Origin: Acinetobacter johnsonii CIP 64.6
GTDB lineage: Bacteria > Pseudomonadota > Gammaproteobacteria > Pseudomonadales > Moraxellaceae
Direction: 5' to 3'
Assembly (NCBI RefSeq): GCF_000368045.1
Contig: NZ_KB849236.1
Coordinates: 675,325-727,532 of the forward strand
Length of the DNA stretch: 52,208 nucleotides
The first letter of the stretch is position 1. Each line of letters opens with the position of its first letter. The notes under the pieces are model-generated. The model was not told the DNA's origin and searched no databases. It saw only the letters and a list, made by a program, of their open reading frames with translations. Positions 34,568-44,483 of this stretch are shown here, in pieces. The position numbers and the translations under genes are program-made.

Positions 34568-35233
34568 TTATTTTACAATAGCTAAGGCAAATCCATCATG
34601 TCCTTTGCTACCAACAGTTTGAAGTGCGGTGCACGACAAAATTTTCGGATGGTTTTGCATCGCTTTGAACATATTTCGAATCCCTTCAATACTTGGTTTA
34701 TGATTTTCAGGATTGATAATATCGCCTGCACGAATCACGTTATCGAGGAAAATCAAAGTACCTGAATGAGATAGGTTCAGGCTTAATTCCAAATACTCTG
34801 GGTAGCTTTGTTTATCGGCATCAATAAAAATAAAGTCGAAAGGTTCAATGTCTGCAGGCAGTGATTTAAGGATATCTGCTGCACGTCCACATTTGAGTTC
34901 AATGGTTTGTTTGAGCTGAGCTTTGTCGATATTTTCTTGGCCCATCGCGGCATGCGTATCACGACCTTCAATCGTTAAAATATAACCATCTTCAGGTAAG
35001 GCGCGCGCTAACCACATGGTGCTATAGGCAGCAAAAGTGCCGAGCTCAAGTACACGTTTGCATTGATTCATTTGAATCAGCATTTGTAAAAGCATGCCTT
35101 GGTTCGGTGCAACAGCTAAGTGATCTGGAAAACCATGCTTCTCTGTATTTTCTAAAGTTTGCAGTAAAATGGGGTCTTCAGGAATTAAATGTGCATCGAT
35201 ATAGTTATCAATCTCTGTCCACATTTGTTGCAT
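34568..35233 (-). CDS. SAM-dependent O-methyltransferase (catechol type family)
   Basis: A 221-residue class I methyltransferase. It has the SAM motif VLELGTFAAYSTMWLARALP near residue 62, motif II TIEGRD, and FIFIDADKQSYPEYLEL plus LDNVIRAGDI, which carry the divalent-metal ligands (Asp, Asp, Asn) of the family that includes catechol and caffeoyl-CoA O-methyltransferases. The substrate cannot be told from the sequence. It reads alone, with its 3' end facing the Usp gene. Confidence 0.88.
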   Translation of the reverse strand: MQQMWTEIDNYIDAHLIPEDPILLQTLENTEKHGFPDHLAVAPNQGMLLQMLIQMNQCKRVLELGTFAAYSTMWLARALPEDGYILTIEGRDTHAAMGQENIDKAQLKQTIELKCGRAADILKSLPADIEPFDFIFIDADKQSYPEYLELSLNLSHSGTLIFLDNVIRAGDIINPENHKPSIEGIRNMFKAMQNHPKILSCTALQTVGSKGHDGFALAIVK

Positions 35234-35324
35234 AGCATGTTCACCTTGGTTGCGATGTGGAGCATTTTAAACTTTTATTTTCAGAGTGCAATTTTTCCGA
35301 CCATATTTGTTGAAATCAATGCTC

Positions 35325-35353
35325 AAAAAAAAGAGGTCATATTGACCCCTTTT
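35325..35353 (-). terminator. Intrinsic terminator after the M15 peptidase gene
   Basis: AAAAGAGGTCA (35329-35339) pairs with TGACCCCTTTT (35343-35353) with one mismatch. On the minus strand the hairpin runs into eight T. It lies 13 bases past the stop of the gene at 35366. Confidence 0.85.
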
Positions 35354-35365
35354 AATTTTTAAAAA

Positions 35366-36085
35366 CTAATAACTACACATCGAAGAATTGCGACTGAGGT
35401 CTGGGCCCCATGTACGATATCCTTGGGTATCAATGTGAATCTGACCAGAAGCATATAAACCTAAGCCCATGTTCAAGCTCTGACCATGTTGGCTCCAAAA
35501 TTGGCATAGACGATATTTTGTATTTTCAATATAAGCATAATCTTCGGGCTGTGGGTTTTCAGACCCAATTCGAAAATCAATGGCAGAATTGAATAAGTGG
35601 CGTGATGAATTTGCACCGCCAGCACATTGGTTTAAAGGCAAATCACGATAAACTGAAGTAACTTCAAAATCGGTCAGTACTTTGGCTGCAACTAAATATT
35701 TAAATACTTTTAAGGTCGCAATTTGGTTTTTCCAAAGTTCACGGTTTGGGATCATGTATTGTGAACGACCACATTTTTGCCAGTCACGTGCTGTTCTGAG
35801 CAGTTCAAAGCTTGGGATGATATTTCCCACACCATTACGTTCAAGAAAAACTTCATACTCACGTACGCGTGCTAGCGTGTCACCGACAGACATCCAAGCA
35901 TTGTAGGTATAAGGAATAATTTTAGGTGGAGCAGGGCGGTCAAAACTAATTTTCTCTTGCGGGATAAAAATACGTTTTCCATCAGGAGTCGTGATGGTCT
36001 TGCCTTTGTGAGATGAAGTCGTACAGCCAATCATCACCAAGGGGATTATGCTAACCGCAAATAATCCCTTTAAAAATTTCTTCAT
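35366..36085 (-). CDS. Lipoprotein of the M15 (D-Ala-D-Ala carboxypeptidase) family
   Basis: 239 residues from the ATG at 36085 (MKKFLKGLFAVSIIPLVMIGC); a TTG four codons upstream is unlikely. It has a lipoprotein signal with lipobox VMIGC. The C-terminal domain shows the zinc-peptidase ligands of the M15 fold, SSRHLFNSAIDF (His and Asp) and GQIHIDTQG (His). It probably trims peptidoglycan peptides from a membrane anchor. Alternatively it is a catalytically altered wall-binding protein. It has its own terminator. Confidence 0.8.
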   Translation of the reverse strand: MKKFLKGLFAVSIIPLVMIGCTTSSHKGKTITTPDGKRIFIPQEKISFDRPAPPKIIPYTYNAWMSVGDTLARVREYEVFLERNGVGNIIPSFELLRTARDWQKCGRSQYMIPNRELWKNQIATLKVFKYLVAAKVLTDFEVTSVYRDLPLNQCAGGANSSRHLFNSAIDFRIGSENPQPEDYAYIENTKYRLCQFWSQHGQSLNMGLGLYASGQIHIDTQGYRTWGPDLSRNSSMCSY

Positions 36086-36186
36086 TATAGAAATCAAATA
36101 TTTAAAAAATACGCCTATTATTTTAATCCAAATTTGTGAGGAAAAATTGGAAATATTGCAATCAAATGTGTGTTTTAGGTATAAAA

Positions 36187-36210
36187 AAAGATCAGCTTAT
36201 GCTGATCTTT
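36187..36210 (-). terminator. fdxA: Intrinsic terminator after fdxA (two-directional)
   Basis: AAAGATCAGC (36187-36196), loop TTAT, GCTGATCTTT (36201-36210): a perfect 10-pair stem flanked by A and T runs on both sides, just beyond the fdxA stop. Confidence 0.9.
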
Positions 36211-36217
36211 TTCTGGC

Positions 36218-36541
36218 TTACTTTTCTAAGTATTGTAACTTATCTGCTTTACCGTTCCATTCTTCACGGTCAGCAGGTTGGTCGCCAATCTGGGTGATGT
36301 TCGGCCAAGTTTGTGATAACTCAGCATTTAGTTCAATAAATACTTCTTGACCTTCTGGCAGTTCATCTTCAGAGAAAATTGCATTTGCTGGACATTCAGG
36401 TTCACACAGTGCGCAATCGATACATTCATCCGGATTGATCACTAGAAAGTTTGGACCTTCATAGAAACAGTCCACTGGGCAAACTTCTACGCAGTCTTGA
36501 TATTTACATTTAATACAATTTTCAGTGACAACAAAGGTCAT
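36218..36541 (-). CDS. fdxA: Ferredoxin FdxA, 7Fe type
   Basis: A 107-residue soluble electron carrier with one [3Fe-4S] and one [4Fe-4S] cluster. Ligands lie in CIKCKYQDCVEVCPVDCF and CIDCALCEPECPANAI. The C-terminal extension (EELPEGQEVFIELNAELSQ-like region to residue 107) is typical of the Azotobacter/Pseudomonas FdxA type. It is often near mutS, as here, where it lies downstream of mutS but with separate terminators. Confidence 0.95.
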   Translation of the reverse strand: MTFVVTENCIKCKYQDCVEVCPVDCFYEGPNFLVINPDECIDCALCEPECPANAIFSEDELPEGQEVFIELNAELSQTWPNITQIGDQPADREEWNGKADKLQYLEK

Positions 36542-36696
36542 GGCGAAGGCTACCTAAAAATATGGTTCTAATAACTAATGTGTATTTTAGGCAAAAACAG
36601 CACCAACTAACAATTGCTTTTATTGATATTTGTTATATGCACGGCTGTTAAATTTGATAAAAACTGAACATTCTGCTGAAAACTGCTTTTGAAAAT

Positions 36697-36722
36697 AAAA
36701 AAGACCGTCATTTTGACGGTCT
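36697..36722 (-). terminator. mutS: Intrinsic terminator after mutS
   Basis: AGACCGTCA (36702-36710) and TGACGGTCT (36714-36722) form a perfect stem, with a T run on the minus strand after it. It is 27 bases past the mutS stop. Confidence 0.88.
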
Positions 36723-36748
36723 AGATGGGTTACAAAAATAGAAAACTA

Positions 36749-39382
36749 CTATGAATGTAACTGATCTTTTAATGCATAAAGCTGCTGTAAAGCTTCACGT
36801 GGGCTTAAGTTATCAACATCAATGCTTTTGAGTAGTTCAAGTGCGGCAGAAGGTTTCTCAATTTCGACTACACGTTCAATGATTTCAAGTTCAGGCGTTT
36901 CTATTGCAGCAAACAAATCATTTTGAACGACTTTAGGTTTTTGCAGTTGTTGCTTCTCTAAAATTTTCAGACGATTTTGTGCTTCTTTGATCACACTGGC
37001 AGGAATACCTGCTAATTTTGCTACTTGTAAGCCGTGACTTTGGCTCGCTGGCCCATGTTGGACTTTATGTAACAAAATGAGGTTGCCGTTGAGCTCTTTT
37101 GCAGTGACATGGTAGTTATCAATAGCAGTTTCTTTGGCCAGTTCGGTCAGTTCAAAGTAGTGTGTGGCAAATAAACATAAGCATTTAATGCGTTTGGTTA
37201 AGTCGAGTACACAAGCCCATGCCAAAGATAAACCATCATAGGTACTGGTGCCACGACCAACTTCATCCATCAAAACCAGTGACTGATTGGTTGCATGATG
37301 TAGGATTTGCGAGGTCTCGGTCATTTCCACCATAAAGGTCGATTTGCCTGTAGATAGGTCATCTGCAGAACCAATACGGGTAAAGATTCGATCAATAGGG
37401 CCTAATACTGCCGATTGAGCTGGTACATATGAGCCACAATAGGCCAATAGGCTAATTAAAGCCGTTTGACGCATAAAGGTTGATTTACCCCCCATGTTAG
37501 GACCCGTAATAATGGCCATACGGTGGTTAAAATCAAGTGTCGTGTCATTCGGTGTAAATGAGGCTTTGTTCAAAGCCTCAACCACTGGATGACGTCCCGC
37601 AATAATTTTAACCCCAATTTCTGGACTATACTCAGGACGTGACCAATTGCGTAAGCGAGCCTGATGTGCAAAGTTAGCTAAGAGGTCGATCTGCGCAATA
37701 GCGCTGCTCATCATTTGTAAATGACCAATGTCGGCGCGGAGTTCATCTAAAAGCATTTCGAACAGCATTTTTTCGCGAGCTAATGCACGGGATTCACTTG
37801 AAAGCACCTTGTCTTCAAAGGTTTTCAGCTCAGGGGTGATATAACGCTCAGCATTTTTCAAGGTTTGACGTCGAATGTAGTGATCAGGCGCTTGCTCGGC
37901 TTGCGCACGGGTCAGTTCAATGTAGTACCCACTGACACGGTTATAACCAATTTTTAAGGTCGAAATTCCAGTATTTTGACGTTCTTGAATTTCAAGGTCG
38001 ATCAAGTACTGTCCTGCATGATCACGGATTTTACGGAGTTCATCGAGTTCATGATCAAAACCTTCCGCTATCACATTTCCATCTCGTAAAAGCACAGGCG
38101 GATGTTCAACGATGGCAGACATTAAACGTTGATGTAAGCCATGGAAATCACCCAACTCCTCATTCAATTGGGTAATGAGTGCGGACTGTTTGCTTTGGAT
38201 CACGGGTTGAATGGCATGACGTAAATAAGGGACTTGCGCACAGGCTTGGCGCAGTTGCACTAAGTCACGCGGACGGGCGCTATCTAAAGCCACCCGACTG
38301 AGGACACGTTCGATGTCTCCAATCTCTTTTAATACTAAACGGACTGGTGATTCATGGTAACCATCCACAAGACTCTTGGTGGCATCTAAACGTGCGTCTA
38401 AGAGTTTGGTATCACGTAAAGGCTGCATTAGCGTACGGCTAAGTAAACGTCCACCCATTGCCGTTTGACAGTCATTGATGAGTTGGAATAATGATGTGCC
38501 GTGTTCAAACAGAGGCTCAACTAGCTCTAAGTTTCTACGTGTCACAGGGTCAAGCGCAATGAAATCACTGCTTTGTTCAAGCTGAATAGAGCGAATATGC
38601 GGTAAGGCTGTTTTTTGCGTTTCTTTGGCATAATGAATCAGGGATGCTGCTGCTGCTTTGGCAAGTGGCAAATGGTCAATACCGAAACCGGCTAAAGTCG
38701 ATACAGCAAACTGATCACATAAGGTTTTTTGTGCGTTGTTTAGGTTAAAGTCGACATTTGGACGGCGTGTTACAGGACAGTCGAGCAGTTTTTTAATGTG
38801 TTCAATGATATTGGGGTCGACAATATTTTCATCGACCAAAATTTCACTTGGCATGAGGCGAGACAGTTCAATGCCGAGTTGCTCAAGCTGAAAATCTTGT
38901 TGCTGAACTTTAAATAAACCTGCACTCAAATCTAACAGCGCAATACCAATTTCATTCTGTTGTACGCAAAGCGCGACAAGGTTTGAACTTTGATGTGCCG
39001 TCAGTAAAGCATCGTCAGTCAGTGTACCTGGGGTAATAATCCGGACAACGCCACGTTCAACAGGGGCCTTACCTGTAACTTCACCAATTTGCTCGCAAAT
39101 AACGACGGTTTCGCCTTTTTTCACCAAGCGAGCAAGGTAGCCTTCAGCTGCATGGTAAGGAACACCTGCCATAGGGATGGGTTGACCATTGGCTTTGCCA
39201 CGATGGGTCAGGGTAATTCCGAGAAGTTTAGCGGCCTTATGTGCATCTTCAAAAAATAGCTCGTAGAAGTCACCCATACGATAGAACATCAAAGAGTGCG
39301 GATGTTGCATTTTGACGCCCATGTACTGTTGCATCATAGGGGTGAGGGTGGACAAATCAGTTATGATTCCCGAATTGCTCAT
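36749..39382 (-). CDS. mutS: DNA mismatch repair protein MutS
   Basis: Recognises mismatches and starts repair with MutL. It has 877 residues from the ATG at 39382 (MSNSGIITDLS); an upstream start at 39415 would add 11 residues without family support. The mismatch-binding Phe-x-Glu is in FYRMGDFYELF, Walker A in GPNMGGKSTFMRQ, Walker B in LVLMDEVGRGTST, and the ATHYFELTEL block follows. A C-terminal dimer region closes the protein. Complete and apparently intact, so no mutator defect is expected. Confidence 0.97.
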   Translation of the reverse strand: MSNSGIITDLSTLTPMMQQYMGVKMQHPHSLMFYRMGDFYELFFEDAHKAAKLLGITLTHRGKANGQPIPMAGVPYHAAEGYLARLVKKGETVVICEQIGEVTGKAPVERGVVRIITPGTLTDDALLTAHQSSNLVALCVQQNEIGIALLDLSAGLFKVQQQDFQLEQLGIELSRLMPSEILVDENIVDPNIIEHIKKLLDCPVTRRPNVDFNLNNAQKTLCDQFAVSTLAGFGIDHLPLAKAAAASLIHYAKETQKTALPHIRSIQLEQSSDFIALDPVTRRNLELVEPLFEHGTSLFQLINDCQTAMGGRLLSRTLMQPLRDTKLLDARLDATKSLVDGYHESPVRLVLKEIGDIERVLSRVALDSARPRDLVQLRQACAQVPYLRHAIQPVIQSKQSALITQLNEELGDFHGLHQRLMSAIVEHPPVLLRDGNVIAEGFDHELDELRKIRDHAGQYLIDLEIQERQNTGISTLKIGYNRVSGYYIELTRAQAEQAPDHYIRRQTLKNAERYITPELKTFEDKVLSSESRALAREKMLFEMLLDELRADIGHLQMMSSAIAQIDLLANFAHQARLRNWSRPEYSPEIGVKIIAGRHPVVEALNKASFTPNDTTLDFNHRMAIITGPNMGGKSTFMRQTALISLLAYCGSYVPAQSAVLGPIDRIFTRIGSADDLSTGKSTFMVEMTETSQILHHATNQSLVLMDEVGRGTSTYDGLSLAWACVLDLTKRIKCLCLFATHYFELTELAKETAIDNYHVTAKELNGNLILLHKVQHGPASQSHGLQVAKLAGIPASVIKEAQNRLKILEKQQLQKPKVVQNDLFAAIETPELEIIERVVEIEKPSAALELLKSIDVDNLSPREALQQLYALKDQLHS

Positions 39383-39600
39383 GTAGGTGAAATCCTTAAA
39401 TCTTTGAAAATACACAATATAAAAATAGAACGAGCGACACCGCTTACCGTATGTATTTATGCGCTATGAACAGCTATTGTATGAATGGCATTATCTTAGC
39501 AAAATTGAAAACGACTAAACAATAAATCATCTATAAAGCGAACAGTTGTTAAACAGCCAAGTGATTATTGCTGTAGGCGTTAGGCGTTAAGCAAAAATAA

Positions 39601-39628
39601 AAAAGCCTAAACATCTGTTTAGGCTTTT
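39601..39628 (-). terminator. Intrinsic terminator after the alpha/beta hydrolase gene
   Basis: AAAAGCCTAAAC (39601-39612), loop ATCT, GTTTAGGCTTTT (39617-39628): a perfect 12-pair stem, with T-rich sequence on the minus strand beyond it. Confidence 0.9.
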
Positions 39629-39634
39629 AAAGAT

Positions 39635-41641
39635 TTAAGGCTTATACATACCGAGTTCAGTCAGGTGCAACCGCAGGATACGACGTAACTCCAGAACGGC
39701 TTCAGGCGTTTCTTGAATAGAATGTCCCCCTTTAATAATCTTCTCAGACAATGCACCATCTAGATGGGCACTCGTATAAGGCACGACATCGTCTGTAATG
39801 ATATTGATGTCATCACTTTTGGTCGCATTCCCCATGATGCTGTGGAATTTCATGCCTTTGTATGGAACGACGTTTTTAGTTAACCGAGTGAAGTTAGAGT
39901 TCTTGCTGAGATCACTTGGCCCATTTTGTATGAGTCCATTATCTACATCTTTAATAAATTCTTGTAGGTCAGGGTCACTACTTTGTATAACATCGGTCAG
40001 TGCCCCCAAAAATGCACCTGGTAGACGAATGACTTTACGCGCCGCGAGGGTAAACCAGCGGTCAGCAAACTCTGTCCCACGATGTGGCGCTGCTAAGAAA
40101 ATGGCCCGACTGAAATTTGGAATCGGTTGAATGTCGAGGCGCGATTTAAACAGAGGATCATTTTTAAATTGTTGCACACGTCGATTGGGTAGCAGTTTCA
40201 TTGCCGCAGGGGTTAAGTCAGCATCGCTTACCAAAAGCCGCGCAATAATACCGCCCATACTATGACCCACTAGCACGGCATCCTTTTTGGCAGGCGCTTT
40301 GCTATCGACCAAATTAAAACTTTGTTGAATGATTGCATAGATTTGGAAACGACTTTCCAAAATTGGCATATTGGTCGAGTAGAACACTTGCCAGACTTGA
40401 TAGTGTTCACGTAGCACGGGATCGCCCATGACATCATTCGTCAAACGAATCCATGCCTCTGGACTACTGGCTAGTCCGTGAACGAGCACCACCACTTTTT
40501 TATTTGGGTTGTACGGCTCAAGCATGTATAGGTGCGGCATAGTGAGGCGTGCATCACGATCAATCAGTGATAAATACGCGGCTTTACCTAAATTGTTTTG
40601 TGCCAACCATAAGCCATAAGGCGCAGAAAAGTTTGCAGCAAGAGGGTAACTTTTGCCTGCAATTTTCGCAGATTCAAACTTATAGGGATCATAAGCTGAG
40701 ATTTCAAACTCAGGGTTGTTTAAGATCTCATCGATATTGGATGCAGAGCGTGGTTGTGCGGTAATAGTCGCTGCTAAATAACGGGCATTGTGAATGTTAG
40801 GATTACGACCATTGGTGTACTGATAATGCAGTGGATCGACAATATATTTGGCTTTTTCGGGGGAGGTGTCGTTGTGCTCGGGTGGGAGGACAATCAGAAA
40901 CTCTGAACCAAAACCATCGCGACGTGTGATAGAGCGTAGGCCTGAAAAGTTCATATTGTAAGTTGACATCAGTTGTTCAACTTGACGGTTTTTTAAAAGT
41001 GGGTAGTTGTCATAATTTATGCGGTAAATACTTTGCCCCACTTTTATTTGATTGCCGACTTCAGATGGCCCATGGCGTAAGCGATAACTATTTACAAGTT
41101 TAGCGATAGCTTGGTTATAAAAGTCACGCAGTTGGACTTGTCGGTTATCAAAAATACGGTCTTGGGGGCCACGTTTGGTGTTAAACATGTAGGCATAACT
41201 ATAGCGAATGCTTTTATCCAGCATACCAAGTTGTTGATCTAGGCAGTTTTGGTAGTTTTGTTTTTGCAGCGCCTGTTTTTCTTCAGACTGGGTCTTGGCT
41301 AAAATACTCACTTTACAGGCTGATGATTTTTCTAAGGAAAGTGCTTTAGCGAGATAGAGTTCGCTGGCAGTAGAGAGGAGCTGTTCATCTTGAATTTGTG
41401 GAATTTGTTTGAGTTCGCTGACACATTCTTCAGGTTGCTCTGAACAGATTTTTGCTTCTCGGCCTGTCATAGACAGCACGTTTAGACTCGCTTCACTGAG
41501 CTTATCCCGCGTTAAAATACTCTCACGCTCATTGGTAATCGTGACGTTCAGTGATTGATTTTTCACACTGACCACTTGGCAACCACTCAAAAGCGAAACG
41601 AGAGTGGTCATCATCAAGGTGCTACGGATGTATTTAGGCAT
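39635..41641 (-). CDS. Alpha/beta hydrolase lipoprotein (lipase/esterase-like)
   Basis: A 668-residue protein with a lipoprotein signal (lipobox LLSGC near residue 20). A large N-terminal region of unknown fold (about 25-370) precedes an alpha/beta hydrolase domain: VVVLVHGLASSPEAW (oxyanion loop), the nucleophile elbow GHSMGG, and AAPHRGTEFADRWF, like PGAP1/LipA-type enzymes. The catalytic His is likely in KGGHSIQ near the C terminus. It is probably anchored to the outer membrane. The substrate is unknown. It is a single gene with its own terminator. Confidence 0.85.
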   Translation of the reverse strand: MPKYIRSTLMMTTLVSLLSGCQVVSVKNQSLNVTITNERESILTRDKLSEASLNVLSMTGREAKICSEQPEECVSELKQIPQIQDEQLLSTASELYLAKALSLEKSSACKVSILAKTQSEEKQALQKQNYQNCLDQQLGMLDKSIRYSYAYMFNTKRGPQDRIFDNRQVQLRDFYNQAIAKLVNSYRLRHGPSEVGNQIKVGQSIYRINYDNYPLLKNRQVEQLMSTYNMNFSGLRSITRRDGFGSEFLIVLPPEHNDTSPEKAKYIVDPLHYQYTNGRNPNIHNARYLAATITAQPRSASNIDEILNNPEFEISAYDPYKFESAKIAGKSYPLAANFSAPYGLWLAQNNLGKAAYLSLIDRDARLTMPHLYMLEPYNPNKKVVVLVHGLASSPEAWIRLTNDVMGDPVLREHYQVWQVFYSTNMPILESRFQIYAIIQQSFNLVDSKAPAKKDAVLVGHSMGGIIARLLVSDADLTPAAMKLLPNRRVQQFKNDPLFKSRLDIQPIPNFSRAIFLAAPHRGTEFADRWFTLAARKVIRLPGAFLGALTDVIQSSDPDLQEFIKDVDNGLIQNGPSDLSKNSNFTRLTKNVVPYKGMKFHSIMGNATKSDDINIITDDVVPYTSAHLDGALSEKIIKGGHSIQETPEAVLELRRILRLHLTELGMYKP

Positions 41642-41721
41642 AAAAAGCGTCGACTACCGTTTATTCTTTTGAATTTTTTAAATCATACGATAATTCTCGG
41701 ATTTATCAATTCGCCTAAAAT

Positions 41722-41751
41722 AAAAATAGACCGAAAATTCTGTCTATTTTT
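41722..41751 (-). terminator. Intrinsic terminator after the TPR lipoprotein gene
   Basis: AAAAATAGAC (41722-41731) pairs with GTCTATTTTT (41742-41751) around a 10-base loop, followed by T-rich sequence on the minus strand; 22 bases past the stop. Confidence 0.75.
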
Positions 41752-41773
41752 AGATGCATCATAAATGATGGGA

Positions 41774-42685
41774 TTATTTTGCAGTATTTAGAACTTGCCA
41801 AACATTCCAACGACCTTGTTTTTCAATTTCATTAATCAAGCGATCCGCAACTTCGGCTTCTTGTGGATATTTCAGCTTGTAGTTTTTCAAGGTTTGCACC
41901 GCATTTTTCTTTTGTTCCATCGCGATGTAGTTATTTGCGGTCGCTAAATAGGCTTCTTGAACACCAGCTTTCATTGCTTTATCGAGGTATGGCATTGCTT
42001 CGCGTTGACCACCACCTTCAGACAAAGCAAAACCGAACCAGAAGTTTGCTTCAGGGTCTTCTTGGTTAATTTTTAAAATACGCTGTGCATAAGCTAAAGA
42101 CTTGGTGGTATAGACTGAACCAAGGTCTAAATTACGTGCCATAACGCTAGCTTTGAACGCACGAACCAGTACATCAAATGAAGCATTGTCTTTCGATGCT
42201 AACGTATCAAGCTGTTGTGTCACTTCTTTTAGTTTTAACTCAAAACCTTTACGTTCTTGGCGTTCCGTAAAGCGCGGTGGGTAGTGACGGGCTTTGCCTT
42301 CAACCAACTGTAAGAAGTCATCAATTTCAGTAATGTCGACTTCATTGTCACCTGCCAGTACGGCAAACTTCAACTGACGGTCTTTGCTGTTTACGGTTGG
42401 AATAATCAGTTTATTGGTGTCTAAAACCATTTTTTTAGATGGATCGTCAGAGCGAGTCACTTCCATTTTAGTTACAGGCTGAGCCGCTGCTTTTTTTAAG
42501 TTAATTTCAAATGGAGGTGGCGCATCATAATTAAATGGATTGAGTGCATAAAATGGTGCAGTTAATTCAGGCTCTGTAAAAACGATGGTATCGCTATTGT
42601 TCTTCGTTGGGTTTGAGCTACACGCTGTTAAAAACGAGACAGCAAGAACAGCAACCGCTAAGGGTTTAAGCATCATAAGGTTCAT
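41774..42685 (-). CDS. TPR-containing lipoprotein
   Basis: A 303-residue protein with a lipoprotein signal (AVAVLAVSFLTAC, Cys near residue 22), a linker region and C-terminal tetratricopeptide-like helices (residues about 185-290: SLAYAQRILKINQEDPEANFWFG, AMPYLDKAMKAG, AVQTLKNYKLKYPQ). It is probably an outer-membrane-anchored scaffold facing the periplasm. The start may be the ATG at 42685 or the ATG three codons on (MMLKPL), which has GGA upstream. I know no function for it. Confidence 0.8.
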   Translation of the reverse strand: MNLMMLKPLAVAVLAVSFLTACSSNPTKNNSDTIVFTEPELTAPFYALNPFNYDAPPPFEINLKKAAAQPVTKMEVTRSDDPSKKMVLDTNKLIIPTVNSKDRQLKFAVLAGDNEVDITEIDDFLQLVEGKARHYPPRFTERQERKGFELKLKEVTQQLDTLASKDNASFDVLVRAFKASVMARNLDLGSVYTTKSLAYAQRILKINQEDPEANFWFGFALSEGGGQREAMPYLDKAMKAGVQEAYLATANNYIAMEQKKNAVQTLKNYKLKYPQEAEVADRLINEIEKQGRWNVWQVLNTAK

Positions 42686-42716
42686 CCATTCATTATTTTA
42701 AGAAGTGGTATAAAAG

Positions 42717-42754
42717 GCATGTTCGTCAGTCTAAAAAAACTCTGATGAACATGC
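42717..42754 (-). terminator. cysE: Large hairpin after cysE
   Basis: GCATGTTCGTCAG (42717-42729) pairs with CTGATGAACATGC (42742-42754) with one mismatch. The T run on the minus strand falls in the loop, not after the stem, so it may protect the mRNA end or terminate weakly. Confidence 0.45.
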
Positions 42755-42799
42755 AAGGTTTGCTATAGGCAGGTTTTCAAAAACTAACACTTTTCATGT

Positions 42800-43609
42800 T
42801 TAGTCGTTGGATGGCAGGCTTTGAGCTTCACATTCGCGGCGTACATCTTCCAAAATTTTCAATTCTTCAGCACTAAAGGGTTGTTCATTTTGTTGTTGCT
42901 TTTTAAAAGTTGGATCAAGCAAAGACAAACGTTGGCATAGAGTGTTCATCCGTTTCTCATTCAGCTGAATGCGGTCAAGTAGAACACGCATACCTTCAAG
43001 AATTGGATCAGACTGGTCTTGCGTTGCAGCATAAGGTTGGAAACCAATACTTTCTGCATAATCGCGACGACGTGTTTCTGCTTCATCTTTCGGTTTATCT
43101 TTAGAAATAAAGCGTGCAGGGTTACCAACTGCGGTCGTGTCGGCTGGAACTGCTTTGGTGACGACTGCATTTGAGCCGACTTTCGCATTTTTACCGACAG
43201 TAAAAGGGCCTAAAATTTTAGCACCAGCACCAACCACCACGCCGTCTTCTAAGGTCGGGTGACGTTTGCCTTTATTCCATGTAGTTCCACCTAAAGTGAC
43301 ACCATGATATAGGGTCACATCGTCGCCAATTTCAGCGGTTTCACCAATCACGACGCCCATGCCATGGTCAATAAAAAAACGACGACCAATTTTAGCACCC
43401 GGGTGAATTTCAATACCTGTTGCAAAACGGCTAAAAGAAGACAATAAACGTGCTGAGCCTTTACATTCTTTTTTCCATAACTCATGCGCCATACGGTGCA
43501 TGATCAAGGCATGAATGCCTGGATATGTGGTTAGAACTTCTAAAGTGTTTCGTGCCGCAGGATCGCGCGCGAATACAGCTTGTATATCTTCTTTGAGCTG
43601 TTTAAGCAT
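42800..43609 (-). CDS. cysE: Serine O-acetyltransferase
   Basis: Makes O-acetylserine for cysteine synthesis. It has 269 residues: an N-terminal helical domain (from DIQAVFARDPAARNT) and a left-handed beta-helix with the catalytic FIDHGMGVVIGETA and HGVTLGG, then the GNPARFI end of the helix and a long tail. It overlaps the trmJ end by 8 bases, so the two are coupled. Confidence 0.95.
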   Translation of the reverse strand: MLKQLKEDIQAVFARDPAARNTLEVLTTYPGIHALIMHRMAHELWKKECKGSARLLSSFSRFATGIEIHPGAKIGRRFFIDHGMGVVIGETAEIGDDVTLYHGVTLGGTTWNKGKRHPTLEDGVVVGAGAKILGPFTVGKNAKVGSNAVVTKAVPADTTAVGNPARFISKDKPKDEAETRRRDYAESIGFQPYAATQDQSDPILEGMRVLLDRIQLNEKRMNTLCQRLSLLDPTFKKQQQNEQPFSAEELKILEDVRRECEAQSLPSND

Positions 43610-44450
43610 TAGATTGATCCTCTGTTTGATCCGTATTTGACTTTTTCCATGTGCCGTTATTTAAAGCTTGTACACGACTAAAAATACCACGAAGTAAATG
43701 ATATTCCATACGATCTAATTGTATACGTCCAAAAAGACGACGCAAGCGTAAAGGCAGTAATCGTGGATTTTTGGGATCTAAAAATTCAATCTCGGCCAAC
43801 ATTTTTTCAATGTGCGGGTAGAACTGTTCCATTTGCTCATGGGTGACCAAAGGCTCATCCCATTGCATAGACTCAGTATCTGTGACAGGCATGGTTGCAG
43901 CTTCATCTTCAGCGCTTTCTACAGCAGCAAGAGTTGCCATACGCATTTCATAACAAATCACTTGAATGGCTTGAGCCACATTCAGTACACCATAGTCTGT
44001 ATTTACAGGAATGGTGACATGATAGTTAGCCATGGCGAGTTCTTCGTTGGTCAGTCCGCGGTCTTCACGGCCAAATACAACAGCAACGTCTTGCTGATCA
44101 TTCACCACTGCTGAAATTGATTTTTCAGCTGCGGGACGTGCGTCTAGCAAAGGCCAAGGAATGGTACGACTACGCGCACTCGTGCCAAACACTAAATGGC
44201 AGTCTTTGATGGCATCAGCAAGGGTTTCAACGATTTCAATCTGCTCAATTAAATCAGTTGCACCCGCAGCCAAAGCATCGATATCGGGATGTGGATAGGT
44301 TTTTGGCGCAACCAAAACCAGTTTTGAGAGTCCCATCGTTTTCATGGCGCGCAGTGCGCTACCAATGTTTGCAGGGAGTGTGGTATTGACCATGACAATA
44401 CGCACATGGGAGAGATGCGCTGAAACAGCGGCATTGTCAAATTGGCTCAT
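43602..44450 (-). CDS. trmJ: tRNA (cytidine/uridine-2'-O-)-methyltransferase TrmJ
   Basis: A SPOUT-class RNA methyltransferase acting on position 32 of several tRNAs. It has 282 residues: the SPOUT knot domain with VRIVMVNTTLPANIGSALRAMKTMG, VFGREDRGLTNEE and IPVNTDYGVLNVAQA, followed by a C-terminal extension that is longer on TrmJ than on TrmL. It is upstream of cysE, overlapping by 8 bases. A short 33-base gap separates it from dnaE. Confidence 0.92.
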   Translation of the reverse strand: MSQFDNAAVSAHLSHVRIVMVNTTLPANIGSALRAMKTMGLSKLVLVAPKTYPHPDIDALAAGATDLIEQIEIVETLADAIKDCHLVFGTSARSRTIPWPLLDARPAAEKSISAVVNDQQDVAVVFGREDRGLTNEELAMANYHVTIPVNTDYGVLNVAQAIQVICYEMRMATLAAVESAEDEAATMPVTDTESMQWDEPLVTHEQMEQFYPHIEKMLAEIEFLDPKNPRLLPLRLRRLFGRIQLDRMEYHLLRGIFSRVQALNNGTWKKSNTDQTEDQSNA

Positions 44451-44483
44451 GATTTTTCCAATGAATCTTTAAAATTTAAATAA